In this document: positions 1 to 8,835 of the stretch, piece by piece
How positions within the stretch are numbered: the first letter of the stretch is position 1
Layout of the letters: every line of letters starts with the position of its first letter
Assembly (NCBI GenBank): GCA_051846895.1
Contig: JBPYCQ010000004.1
Coordinates: 1-61,932 of the forward strand
DNA length: 61,932 nt
Direction: 5' to 3'
Source: CALKAL01 sp051846895
GTDB taxonomy: Bacteria; Bacillota; Bacilli; Bacillales; Alkalibacillaceae
Notes under the pieces: model-generated
The model's database searches: none
The model's input: the letters and a program-made list of their open reading frames with translations, nothing else
Told to the model about the DNA's origin: nothing
Program-made: the position numbers and the translations under genes

Positions 1-189
1 CAACCTATGTTTAAGCAATCGCAACCTATGTTTAAGCAATCGCAACCTATGTTTAAGCAATCACAACATAAGTTTAAGCAATCACAACATAAGTTTAAGC
101 AATCACGACATAAGTTTGAGCAATCACAACACAGGTTTAAGCAATCACAACACTAGTTTAAGCAATCACAACACTAGTTTAAGCAATCA
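1..189. repeat. 21-bp tandem repeat array A (9 units)
   Basis: Nine contiguous 21-bp units run from base 1 to 189. Each has the conserved core TTTAAGCAATCRCA followed by a 7-base variable part (ACCTATG three times, ACATAAG three times, ACACAGG once, ACACTAG twice). Adjacent units often share a variable part, which suggests recent unit duplication. The array probably continues to the left of the window. It lies beyond the terminator of the betaine transporter operon and holds no credible gene. The same core recurs in the array at 23423-23674. Confidence 0.97.
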
Positions 190-221
190 CAACAATTCAC
201 CTAAAGGAAAAACTTCATAAT

Positions 222-254
222 AAAACAGCTGGCCTGTAAAATTGACCAGCTGTT
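222..254 (-). terminator. Rho-independent terminator of the betaine transporter operon
   Basis: Inverted repeat AACAGCTGGTC / GGCCAGCTGTT with a short loop, followed on the minus strand by TTTTATT. It starts a few bases past the stop codon of the ATPase gene at 262. Confidence 0.8.
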
Positions 255-261
255 CAATATT

Positions 262-1458
262 CTATTCATCACTTCCATTATCATCGGATGCTAAACTCGA
301 CAAGACGTGTACTCTTAATATAATCCCTTCTAGTCGATCATTTTCACTAACAACTGCAATCGGATATTTAGATTCAGCGGCTTTTGGGATAATATCGTGA
401 ATATACGTTTCTCTTTCTACTTTTTCAACGTCTCTTATTAACACATCATTTAAAGTTTTCTTTTCCTTTATTCCTTTAACAGCGTCATCAATCGTAACAA
501 TTCCTTCTAACTTACGGTTTTTACTGACGACGAAAACACTTGATAAACCGTTTGACTCCATCTCTTTAATAGCAACTTTCAAACCATCCTTCATCGCAAC
601 AAGGGCATTTGGTTTGATCATAATATTTTCGGCTTGGAAAATTTTTGAACGATCAATATCTTTAATAAACTCAGTAATATATTCGTTTGCAGGATTTTCT
701 AAAATATTTTCCGGTGTTCCCGTTTGGACAATCCGACCATCCTTCATCACAGCAACCCGATCCCCAATTTTGAAAGCTTCATTAATATCATGCGTTATAA
801 AAATAATCGTCTTTTGTAAACGTTCTTGAATATCTAGTAATTCAAGCTGCATCTCACGGCGAATTAATGGGTCTAGCGCACTAAATGGTTCATCCATTAA
901 TAAAATGTCTGGATCATTAGCAAGTGCACGCGCGAGTCCAACACGCTGCTGCATTCCTCCAGATAATTCGTCTGGATATTTATCTTCCCATCCTTTTAAG
1001 CCAACTACTTCTAAATTTCTTAAAGCAATTTCATGACGCTCTTCTCTTTCAACACCACGTATTTCTAAACCGTACTCCACGTTACCTAATACTGTTCGGT
1101 GACTAAATAAACCAAAATGCTGAAACACCATTGCAATTTTATTTTGTCGATAGTCTTTTAATTCGTGTTTATTATATTGAACAATATCTTCTCCATCCAC
1201 AACAATAGAGCCTGTTGTCGGTTCATTTAAAAGGTTCAAGCAACGAATCAGTGTTGATTTACCACTACCAGACAACCCCATAATAACGAACATTTCACCT
1301 TCATGAACATCAAGTGTCGCATTATATACGCCAACCGTATTACCGGTTTTTGCTAAGATTTCTTCCTTAGAATAACCTTCCTTAATTAAAGGGATGGCTT
1401 GCTTAGGTTTAGGTCCAAATATTTTAGAAACGTTTTGAATACTTAATTTAACACTCAT
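262..1458 (-). CDS. opuAA: Glycine betaine/proline ABC transporter, ATP-binding subunit
   Basis: 398-residue ATPase that powers import of a quaternary-amine compatible solute. Walker A is GLSGSGKST near residue 61, the signature LSGGMQQ is near residue 164, and the Walker B stretch ends LLMDEP. A pair of CBS domains fills the C-terminus from about residue 280; in the OpuA/ProV family CBS domains sense ionic strength or nucleotides. The start codon overlaps the permease stop by 4 bases (TCATGA), so the two are translationally coupled. The site AGGAGG precedes the ATG. Last gene of a three-gene minus-strand operon. The exact substrate (betaine, proline, carnitine or choline) cannot be read from the sequence. 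Confidence 0.93.
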   Translation of the reverse strand: MSVKLSIQNVSKIFGPKPKQAIPLIKEGYSKEEILAKTGNTVGVYNATLDVHEGEMFVIMGLSGSGKSTLIRCLNLLNEPTTGSIVVDGEDIVQYNKHELKDYRQNKIAMVFQHFGLFSHRTVLGNVEYGLEIRGVEREERHEIALRNLEVVGLKGWEDKYPDELSGGMQQRVGLARALANDPDILLMDEPFSALDPLIRREMQLELLDIQERLQKTIIFITHDINEAFKIGDRVAVMKDGRIVQTGTPENILENPANEYITEFIKDIDRSKIFQAENIMIKPNALVAMKDGLKVAIKEMESNGLSSVFVVSKNRKLEGIVTIDDAVKGIKEKKTLNDVLIRDVEKVERETYIHDIIPKAAESKYPIAVVSENDRLEGIILRVHVLSSLASDDNGSDE

Positions 1459-2381
1459 GATTGATCCTCCTTGTTACGTTGGAAGCGGTTCCCTATTCCT
1501 GCTGTACAACGATCGATAATAATGGCTAAAAAGACGATACTTATTCCTGCTTCAAAGCCTAATGCAATATCGATCTGGTTAATCGCTGTCAATACTTGTT
1601 CACCAAGACCACCAGCACCGACCATTGATGCAATAACTGCCATAGCAAGAGCCATCATGGTCGTTTGATTAACACCAGCCATAATAGTTGGAACAGCTTG
1701 AGGTAATTGAACTTTTACGAGCATTTGTACCTTTGAAGAACCAAATGATTGGGCTGACTCTATAACTTCTTGATCTACATTACGTATTCCAAGTTCAGTT
1801 AAACGAATGACAGGAGGAACGGCATAAATGATTGTTGCGAATACTGCAGGCACATTCCCTAAATGAAAGAAGAAAATAGCAGGAATTAAATAGACAAAAC
1901 TTGGCATCGTTTGCATCGCATCTAATATTGGACGCATGATCGTTGAAAACGTTCGGTTCATTGCCATAAAAATACCTGTAGGAATACCAATTAGTAATGA
2001 AATAATTACTGCCGTCACGATGATGGCAATAGTAATCATCATCTCTTCCCAAAGCCCAAAGGTACCAATTAAAAAGATGAAAAAGCTATACAATAAACCT
2101 GACTTTAACGATTGTAATAAAAGTCCCAATGCAAATATAATTAAAATAAACAACCACCAAGGCAAGAAATTTAAGAAATCATCAATACCCCGAATCGTTC
2201 GTGACGTTATAAACGTAATCACTTCAAAAAATACTTCTAGATTATTATCTAAAAAATTAACTAGCCACTTGACAGCATCACCTATAGGAATTGAAATATC
2301 AGGAAAGTCATTTTTGAAAAAATCAATAACCCGACTGATCAAACTACCAAGTGGAGTTAATAAAAATGTTAAATAACTCAT
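1455..2381 (-). CDS. opuAB: Glycine betaine/proline ABC transporter, permease subunit
   Basis: 308-residue inner-membrane permease of the ProW/OpuAB type (binding-protein-dependent transport fold). The cytoplasmic EAA loop is visible as ESAQSFGSSKVQMLVKVQLP. A longer frame opens upstream at 2462, but the ATG at 2381 has AAGAGGAG at a good distance and is followed by the usual short amphipathic N-terminus, so I use it. It is preceded by the solute-binding lipoprotein gene with a 98-bp gap and overlaps the ATPase start. The order here is binding protein, permease, ATPase, the reverse of the Bacillus subtilis opuA order. Confidence 0.92.
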   Translation of the reverse strand: MSYLTFLLTPLGSLISRVIDFFKNDFPDISIPIGDAVKWLVNFLDNNLEVFFEVITFITSRTIRGIDDFLNFLPWWLFILIIFALGLLLQSLKSGLLYSFFIFLIGTFGLWEEMMITIAIIVTAVIISLLIGIPTGIFMAMNRTFSTIMRPILDAMQTMPSFVYLIPAIFFFHLGNVPAVFATIIYAVPPVIRLTELGIRNVDQEVIESAQSFGSSKVQMLVKVQLPQAVPTIMAGVNQTTMMALAMAVIASMVGAGGLGEQVLTAINQIDIALGFEAGISIVFLAIIIDRCTAGIGNRFQRNKEDQS

Positions 2382-2479
2382 GATTAATCTCCTCTTCTTA
2401 TTGTTGAAAGTTTCATTACTAATTAGAAAAAGATAGTTGACCACATTACAGTTAGCGGCCAACTATCAGTATGACTGTC

Positions 2480-3469
2480 TTATAATCCTAGACCTTTTTT
2501 AACTTTATCAGCCACATCTTCTGGAACCCATTTCGTCCAAATATCTTGATTTTCCTTCATCCACCATTCTGCCGCTTCATCTGCATCAGCTTCATGTTCA
2601 AGCATGTACATTAAAGCTTCCTCAGTCAGTTTTGTTGATGTTTCATAGTTTTGTAAAAACTCATAAACTTCAGGGGCTTGTTCTGGAAAATCGCTATGCA
2701 CAGCTACAACAACATCGTTTGGTGGAAATTCAGTTCCTAGTGACTCTTCCCAAATTTCAGGGTCATATGGTGCTTCTTCTAGTAAAGTTAAATCATATTG
2801 TGCTGTTACCCAAGTTGGTGACCAATAATAACCGACCCACGCTTCACCTTTTTCGTAAGCTGCAACTAATGAAGCTACTGCTGCAGAGTCAGATCCAGGT
2901 GATATGACGTTAAAATGTTCATCTAAACCATAGTTCTCAACTTTTGTCTGAATTTGCCCACTAACTACCCAACTTGTTGGAGCATTAACAATTCTACCTT
3001 TCGATGAGTCTTCCGGGTCTTTAAAAACTTGTGGATACTTCGCTAAATCTTCTACGGTTTTTAGATCTGGTGCTAGTGGTTCTATACCACGCTCTGGGTC
3101 ACCTTCAATGACATAAGTAGGAACATATAATCCTTGTGTATTATCATCAAAGTTTACAGAAGTTTTAATAATTTCTCCTTTATCTATAGCTTCCTCATAC
3201 ACTTCTTTTATATTGTCTGTCCAAATTTCTGAATAAACATTAATGTCACCCTCACGTAAACCTTGTACTGTGTTTGCAGTTGTACCTGTCATCACACTTG
3301 TATCAAAATCGTAACCATGTTCAATAATAATTTGCATGACACTATTATGAAAACGAATACTATCCCATCCTGCGTCAGCTAAAACAATTTCATCCAACGT
3401 GTCATCACTGCTACACGCTGTTAAAGCAATAAGCGCAGAAAATAAAAACATTATAAATCCTTTTTTCAT
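2480..3469 (-). CDS. opuAC: Glycine betaine-type ABC transporter solute-binding lipoprotein
   Basis: 329-residue extracellular receptor. The signal peptide ends in the lipobox LTAC, so Cys is lipidated. The body has the OpuAC/ProX-type substrate-binding fold (LADAGWDSIRFHNSVMQIII near the mature N-terminus) and many Trp/Tyr residues suited to binding a quaternary amine. A TTG six bases upstream keeps the frame, but GGGAG is correctly spaced only for the ATG at 3469. First gene of the operon. The ligand is inferred from the family and not proven. Confidence 0.9.
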   Translation of the reverse strand: MKKGFIMFLFSALIALTACSSDDTLDEIVLADAGWDSIRFHNSVMQIIIEHGYDFDTSVMTGTTANTVQGLREGDINVYSEIWTDNIKEVYEEAIDKGEIIKTSVNFDDNTQGLYVPTYVIEGDPERGIEPLAPDLKTVEDLAKYPQVFKDPEDSSKGRIVNAPTSWVVSGQIQTKVENYGLDEHFNVISPGSDSAAVASLVAAYEKGEAWVGYYWSPTWVTAQYDLTLLEEAPYDPEIWEESLGTEFPPNDVVVAVHSDFPEQAPEVYEFLQNYETSTKLTEEALMYMLEHEADADEAAEWWMKENQDIWTKWVPEDVADKVKKGLGL

Positions 3470-3587
3470 GTTCAAACTCTCCCTTTATTATTTTTAAGAC
3501 TATTGAAGGCTTGTAAATTGAAGAAGCTAAAAAGGGTAATGTGGATGAAACGAGTGGAAGTTTCAAAAAAATCTATCAACAATATTA

Positions 3588-3615
3588 ATTATACAGGAAT
3601 TGAATTGTCAGGCAA
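3588..3615 (-). promoter_or_regulatory. Candidate SigA promoter of the betaine transporter operon
   Basis: On the minus strand, TTGCCT (3615-3610) and TATAAT (3593-3588) are separated by 16 bp, about 120 bp upstream of the binding-protein start. The rest of the 400-bp divergent gap (3470-3872) is AT-rich, with no gene and no riboswitch that I can see. Confidence 0.55.
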
Positions 3616-3816
3616 TTTTGATATTTACCAATTATGATTGAAAAATTACCTTATTTCTTCCATAGACTAACCTCTCGTCACTTATGATTAGAAATAATTC
3701 TATTTGCTCACGTTTATTTAAGAAAACTCCGTAAATAGTTTATATAATTGTTTATATTAAAAAAATGGATTAAATATTCGAAAAAATTATTCATAATCTA
3801 TTCACCTATCTCTATT

Positions 3817-3846
3817 ACATATTTTTATTTTCAAACTGACATACTA
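3817..3846 (+). promoter_or_regulatory. Candidate forespore SigG promoter of the germinant receptor operon
   Basis: ACATA (3817-3821) and CATACTA (3840-3846) are separated by 18 bp and end 26 bp before the gerA-type start. CATACTA fits the SigG -10 pattern CATNNTA, and germinant receptor operons are typically SigG-controlled. The -35 match is imperfect. Confidence 0.45.
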
Positions 3847-3872
3847 TATCTAAAGTGTGGTGAATATCAATT

Positions 3873-5381
3873 ATGACTCGACGCAAAAAAAATTCTACAT
3901 ATTTCCCATGTGAAATTGACCAACTAAAAAAAGACTTAAAAAACGCCTTGAAATCAGTTCCTGACTATAGAACAAAACTAATTAAACATGATGAACAAAA
4001 CATTATCGTATGCTTTCTAGATTATATGGTCGATAAAAAAACGTTATATGATGACGTTATAATAAAAATTCAAGAAAAAAACGGAAAATGGGACCAAGCC
4101 TCTCTCATCAATGAATTACCACTCGAAAATGGAATTGAGGAAACAAAATTAGAAGATATAGAGAGAGCAATCAAAAATGGATCTGTAATTATTTACATTG
4201 AACAGGACAATAGCTGTGTAAGTATTCCTATTCAAAAACAAGAAAATCGCAATATAGAAAAAGCAGAAACTGAATCGATAATTTTTGGTCCGAAATTAGG
4301 TTTTACAGAATCGTTATATGTAAATTTAAATATTGTCCGGAATCAAATTGATAACCCCAATTTAGCAACCGAGACTTTTACAGTAGGAAAAACAGTTCCT
4401 ACCGAAGTAAGATTAATTTATTTAGAAAGTATTGCTAATGAAGAAGATGTAATAGAAATGAGGCAGCGCTTAAAAAAACTCGAAATAGACGATATATTGG
4501 AGGGTAACACTTTAACTCAGTTCATTGAAGATAATTCTTATTCTATATTTCCACAGTTTTTGAATACGGAATTACCTGATCGATTTTGTTATTCCATTAA
4601 AGAAGGGAAGATCGGACTACTTGTTGATAAAAGTCCATCTGGAATCATTGCGCCTTCAAACTTTTTGAGCTTCTTTGAATCGACAGAAGATTTATATACA
4701 CGTTGGAATATGGGGTCTTTCATTCGTATATTACGTATATTAGCAACATTTATATCGATTATATTAACACCAACATATGTTACTGCGTTGACCTATCATT
4801 ATGAAATCATTCCACAACAAATGTTAGTTGCATTAGGTCATTCAAGATCTAGAGTACCGTTCTCTCCATTAATGGAAGCGTTAATTCTAGAGATTTTTAT
4901 AGAATTTATTCGAGAAGCCGGTGCAAGACTTCCAACAAAAGTCGGTCAAACGATGGGTATCGTAGGTGGGATTGTCATAGGTCAAGCTATAGTCCAAGCT
5001 GGATTCACAAGTAATATATTAATAATCGTTGTTGCGTTAAGTGCACTTGCATCTTTTACTGCACCAAGTTATTTAATGGGGTCAGCAATTCGTATTATTA
5101 GATTTCCTCTTATTTTATTAGCGGGCTTTTGGGGAATATTAGGGTTGATGTTCGGTGTTGCATTTCTATCTATTCATTTATTAAGACAACGTTCATTAAA
5201 TAGACCATATCTTGCACCAATCTATCCACTTCAAATCAAAGACTTAGATAACTCTATTTTTCGATTACCATTTTTGCAAAGTAATCATCGTGCATATACT
5301 AATCAACCGAAAAAGAAAAAAAGGTTTCCTGAGCCTACTAAAAAAAGAAAAAAGAAAAATTCAAAAGATATTGATGAATAG
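3873..5381 (+). CDS. Spore germinant receptor subunit A (GerA family)
   Basis: 502-residue A subunit of a nutrient germinant receptor in the inner spore membrane. The first 250 or so residues are hydrophilic (the GerA N-terminal domain), followed by a family-typical block around IREAGARLPTKVGQTMGIVG and at least four hydrophobic segments (about residues 285-450). The C-terminal tail is strongly basic, rich in Lys/Arg. It abuts the B-subunit gene, which overlaps the C-subunit gene, giving the canonical A-B-C operon. The sequence does not show which nutrient is sensed or which named paralogue (GerA, GerB, GerK) is nearest. Confidence 0.95.
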   Translation: MTRRKKNSTYFPCEIDQLKKDLKNALKSVPDYRTKLIKHDEQNIIVCFLDYMVDKKTLYDDVIIKIQEKNGKWDQASLINELPLENGIEETKLEDIERAIKNGSVIIYIEQDNSCVSIPIQKQENRNIEKAETESIIFGPKLGFTESLYVNLNIVRNQIDNPNLATETFTVGKTVPTEVRLIYLESIANEEDVIEMRQRLKKLEIDDILEGNTLTQFIEDNSYSIFPQFLNTELPDRFCYSIKEGKIGLLVDKSPSGIIAPSNFLSFFESTEDLYTRWNMGSFIRILRILATFISIILTPTYVTALTYHYEIIPQQMLVALGHSRSRVPFSPLMEALILEIFIEFIREAGARLPTKVGQTMGIVGGIVIGQAIVQAGFTSNILIIVVALSALASFTAPSYLMGSAIRIIRFPLILLAGFWGILGLMFGVAFLSIHLLRQRSLNRPYLAPIYPLQIKDLDNSIFRLPFLQSNHRAYTNQPKKKKRFPEPTKKRKKKNSKDIDE

Positions 5382-5390
5382 GTGTTTTAT

Positions 5391-6509
5391 ATGAACACAC
5401 AACCGTTAAATATTCCAAAAGATATAAAAATTAAAGCACTGTATTTATTTTTCCTTATCTATGAATTACAAGTAGGTGTAGGATTAGCTGGATACCCGAG
5501 AATTGTTTTTAACGAAGCGGGGCATGATGGCTGGATTTCTTTAATCATCGCCCTTATAATTGTTCACATTGTAGTTGCTTGTATTATTTTTATATTAAAA
5601 ACGTATGAGAACTATGATTTATATGGCATTTTAGAACAAACGGTAGGTAAATGGATTGGGAAAATAATTACGGCAGCATTTTTGCTATATTTTAGTATGA
5701 TTTTTTTAAGTATTATAATTACGTATATTGAATTCGTTAAAGTGTTTCTATTTCCTAGAGTTCAAGGCTGGTTTGTCGCTTTGTTACTCTTACTTCTTGT
5801 TGTTTATGCGATTTTAGGTGGTTTTAGAGTTGTAGTAGGAGTTAGCTTTTTAGTATTTATCGGTACAATTTGGATGCATCTATTATTGACTGAACCTGCA
5901 AGCTATATCGACACTTCAAATTATTTTCCTATTCTTGATTCCGGAATTAAAGAAATTGCCTCTGGGGTTTATGTAACAGCTTATTCAGTTCTAGGGTTTG
6001 AATTATTATGGTTTTTTTATCCCTTCATTTCTGATAAGAATAAAGTTTCCCGCTATAGTCATCTAGGAGTAGCGTTGAATGGAATCACTTTATTAATTAT
6101 CACCGTTGTAGCAATTGGTTATTTTAGCCGAAATCGATTACAAGAAGAAATTTGGCCACTTCTTCAAATGTTCAAAATTTTACAATTACCTTTATTTGAA
6201 CGGTTTGATATTATTGTGGTCAGTCTATGGATGCTCATTATTTTACCTAACTTAGTCACACTTGGATGGATGATTACATTTGGCTTGAAACGAATGAGCC
6301 GAATTAAGCAAAAATATTCCACATACGTCTTAGTCTCACTTATGTTTGTCGTCTGTTTATTCATGGATAATAACCGATTTATGATTGATGCCTTTACTAA
6401 CCTTTCAGCTAAGATCGGATTATTTTTTGCTTTTGTTTTTCCATTCCTGCTCTTTCCATTCGCCTTGATTAAACGAATGAAAGGAAAGAAGTCAAATGAA
6501 AAAATATAA
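5391..6509 (+). CDS. Spore germinant receptor subunit B (GerB-type permease)
   Basis: 372-residue integral membrane protein of the spore-germination branch of the APC transporter superfamily, with about ten hydrophobic segments; the family binds the germinant within the membrane. The early motif LQVGVGLAGYPR is typical. A GTG at 5382 is in frame, but the AGGTG ribosome site is spaced for the ATG at 5391. The gene follows the A subunit directly and overlaps the C subunit by 14 bp. Confidence 0.93.
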   Translation: MNTQPLNIPKDIKIKALYLFFLIYELQVGVGLAGYPRIVFNEAGHDGWISLIIALIIVHIVVACIIFILKTYENYDLYGILEQTVGKWIGKIITAAFLLYFSMIFLSIIITYIEFVKVFLFPRVQGWFVALLLLLLVVYAILGGFRVVVGVSFLVFIGTIWMHLLLTEPASYIDTSNYFPILDSGIKEIASGVYVTAYSVLGFELLWFFYPFISDKNKVSRYSHLGVALNGITLLIITVVAIGYFSRNRLQEEIWPLLQMFKILQLPLFERFDIIVVSLWMLIILPNLVTLGWMITFGLKRMSRIKQKYSTYVLVSLMFVVCLFMDNNRFMIDAFTNLSAKIGLFFAFVFPFLLFPFALIKRMKGKKSNEKI

Positions 6510-7641
6510 ATATTTAATGATTTGTATTTGTATAATTGTTCTCGTCGGCTGTGTTCCCAAAAAAGTAATTGAGGATTTAGGAATTATAACAGTCGTGGGA
6601 TTAGATTTAAAGGAGGAAGATAGTGAAGTAATCCAAGGAAGCACTGTTTTTTTTCAGTTTAATCCAGATGTTTCTAGCGCATCGCAAATTATCGAAAGTG
6701 AAGGAAAAACCATTCGGCAAATACAGTATGTAAACAATAAAGAATCGATGCACCATATTGTACCTGGTCAATTACGCGCAATATTATTTGGACGTTCAAT
6801 AGCTGAAAAAGGAATCATGCCATACTTGGATGCCTTTATTAGAGATGCTGAAGTTCCAAATAATTATCATATTGCCATTGCTAGTGAATCTGCACGTCAA
6901 TTATTAAATGCTTCAAATTATGAAAGTGCCCCAAATATTGGTACTTATTTAAATAAACTATTACAAAATGCTGTCGATAATGAACAAATTATTGGTAGTA
7001 AACAATTTCATTTTTTTAGAAGTTTTTATGAATCAGGAGAAGACCCTGTTGTTCCTTTGCTAAAATTAGAAAATAATAAAGTGAATATTGGTGGACTTGC
7101 CATTTTACAAGATGACCGGTTCGTCGAGCAAATTGATCTTAACGATGTGTTCTACGTGAGATTATTAAAGGATAAATACAAATCAGGAGAACTATTTGTA
7201 GATTTACCAATGGATAAATTTCAAGAATTTGCGGATAAAAAAAATAACAACATTCAAACTTCTGACCATCTACATGTCTCAATAAATCAAATTAAAAGTA
7301 ACTCGAAAATAAAATTAGTTGATAAAGAAGCACTCAAATTTAAAGTTGAAATTGAATTTCAAGGTATTTTAATGGAGGTTTCACAATTACTCCATCTGGA
7401 AAATCCTAAATTGATGTCACTTATTGAAGAAGAAACAAAAAAACGTATTGAAGAAAAGGTTTTAGAAATTATTTATTTAACTAAGCAAGTTAACGCAGAT
7501 ATATTTGGCTTCGGAAAGTTTTATTACACTTCTTTAAGAGGAGTTGAAATAACGACTGAAGAATGGCGAGAAATGTATCCAAATATTGACGTTGAGGTAG
7601 AAGCTACAGTAGATATTACACATTACGGTACAATTGATTAA
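6496..7641 (+). CDS. Spore germinant receptor subunit C (GerC lipoprotein)
   Basis: 381-residue lipoprotein of the Ger(x)C family. The signal peptide ends in lipobox LVGC, and the mature protein begins VPKKVIEDLGIITVVGLDL, typical of these subunits. It is anchored on the outer face of the inner spore membrane. AAAGGAAAG precedes the ATG, which lies inside the end of the B-subunit gene. The last gene of the operon ends in a hairpin shared with the convergent MurG-like gene. Confidence 0.93.
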   Translation: MKKYKYLMICICIIVLVGCVPKKVIEDLGIITVVGLDLKEEDSEVIQGSTVFFQFNPDVSSASQIIESEGKTIRQIQYVNNKESMHHIVPGQLRAILFGRSIAEKGIMPYLDAFIRDAEVPNNYHIAIASESARQLLNASNYESAPNIGTYLNKLLQNAVDNEQIIGSKQFHFFRSFYESGEDPVVPLLKLENNKVNIGGLAILQDDRFVEQIDLNDVFYVRLLKDKYKSGELFVDLPMDKFQEFADKKNNNIQTSDHLHVSINQIKSNSKIKLVDKEALKFKVEIEFQGILMEVSQLLHLENPKLMSLIEEETKKRIEEKVLEIIYLTKQVNADIFGFGKFYYTSLRGVEITTEEWREMYPNIDVEVEATVDITHYGTID

Positions 7642-7678
7642 AGAAGTAACGCCGAGTAAACTTATGGCGTTACTTCTT
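7641..7678. terminator. Shared hairpin between convergent gerC-type and murG-like genes
   Basis: Perfect 13-bp arms AAGAAGTAACGCC / GGCGTTACTTCTT with a 12-base loop. The left arm overlaps the last base of the gerC stop, and the right arm contains the murG stop (7670-7672). U-tracts on both sides are weak, so it may act as a bidirectional terminator or stabilise both 3' ends. Confidence 0.6.
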
Positions 7679-8743
7679 AATCGTATCGTTTATTAATTTT
7701 ATCACATTGTTTTTAGATTCCGTTGGTTTATAAGACTGCATCTTTTCTTGAATTAATGGCTTTTGAACATTTAGCTTTTGAACAGAGTTTATTAATTTTT
7801 CGTTGGTTAATTGTTCTTCTTCTAATACTAAAGCATAGCCTTGTTTTTTAAATGATTCAGCATTCAATATTTGATCTCCCCTACTTACCGATTTTGGAAG
7901 TGGGATGAGTAGCATCGGAATTCTTAAAGCTAAAAATTCAAAAATAGCATTAGCTCCAGCTCTAGATATAACTAGATCTGTAATTGAGAACAAATCTTTT
8001 AATTCATCGGTGACATATTCATACTGAACATAGCCTTTTTGTTTAATTGTCGGGTCTTCCTTTCCTTTTCCACAAAGATGAATAATCTGAAAGTCCTTTA
8101 GTAGAGCTGGAAGGGACTCTCTAATCGCTTCGTTAATTCGCTTGGCACCAGCACTTCCACCCATAACTAAAATAATCGGTTTTTGTGGGCTGAAATTTGT
8201 CATTTGAAAGGCACTTTTTCGATTACCAGTAAAAAGTTCATCCCGAATAATAGCCCCAACATATTTTGCTTTTTTGTCAGGTAAGTATTCAGTCGTTTCC
8301 GGAAATTGGGTTAACACATATTTTGCGAATTTAGATGCAATTTTGTTAGCAAGTCCGGGGGTGTAATCAGATTCATGAATAATAGCAGGTGTTCCTGTCA
8401 GTTTAGCTGCCATAATAACAGGAACTGAGACGAATCCCCCTTTTGAAAAAACAATTCCTGGTTTTATCTTCTTTAATAGCTTAATCGATTGAAAAACACC
8501 TTTCATCACACGAAAAGGATCTTTTATGTTTTCTTTGGATAAATATCTACGAAGTTTACCTGTTGCAATACCGTGGTACGTTACCCCTTGAATTGTAGTA
8601 ACTAAATCTCTTTCTATTCCTTTATATGAACCAATATAATGAACATCGTAGCCTTCTTCTAAAAATTCAGGAATTAAGGCTAAATTGACGACGACATGCC
8701 CAGCTGTTCCACCACCTGTAAAAACGATACATTTCTTTTGCAT
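7670..8743 (-). CDS. murG: MurG-like UDP-GlcNAc:lipid I N-acetylglucosaminyltransferase
   Basis: 357-residue GT-B glycosyltransferase. The N-terminus carries the glycine-rich GGGTAGHV motif; later blocks SKGGFVSVP, HESDYTPGLANK, VMGGSAGAKRIN and SRAGANAIFEF match MurG, which converts lipid I to lipid II at the membrane. It is not next to other division or wall genes; in several Bacillaceae a second murG copy sits outside the main wall cluster, and this is probably that copy. AGGAAG precedes the ATG. Divergent from the MATE gene. The precise acceptor is inferred. Confidence 0.88.
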   Translation of the reverse strand: MQKKCIVFTGGGTAGHVVVNLALIPEFLEEGYDVHYIGSYKGIERDLVTTIQGVTYHGIATGKLRRYLSKENIKDPFRVMKGVFQSIKLLKKIKPGIVFSKGGFVSVPVIMAAKLTGTPAIIHESDYTPGLANKIASKFAKYVLTQFPETTEYLPDKKAKYVGAIIRDELFTGNRKSAFQMTNFSPQKPIILVMGGSAGAKRINEAIRESLPALLKDFQIIHLCGKGKEDPTIKQKGYVQYEYVTDELKDLFSITDLVISRAGANAIFEFLALRIPMLLIPLPKSVSRGDQILNAESFKKQGYALVLEEEQLTNEKLINSVQKLNVQKPLIQEKMQSYKPTESKNNVIKLINDTIKK

Positions 8744-8835
8744 CTATAACTTCCTTTCTATCCTTTTCAAGAAAAATACAGTATAATGTCATATTAGCAA
8801 ATGTCGTACTATTTTAATAGGTGAGGCGAAAAAAT

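Noticed and set aside
1..189. CRISPR array or plasmid iterons
   Set aside because: Conserved part is too short (14 bp), variable part only 7 bp and often repeated, no cas genes; no replication initiator gene and the context is chromosomal.
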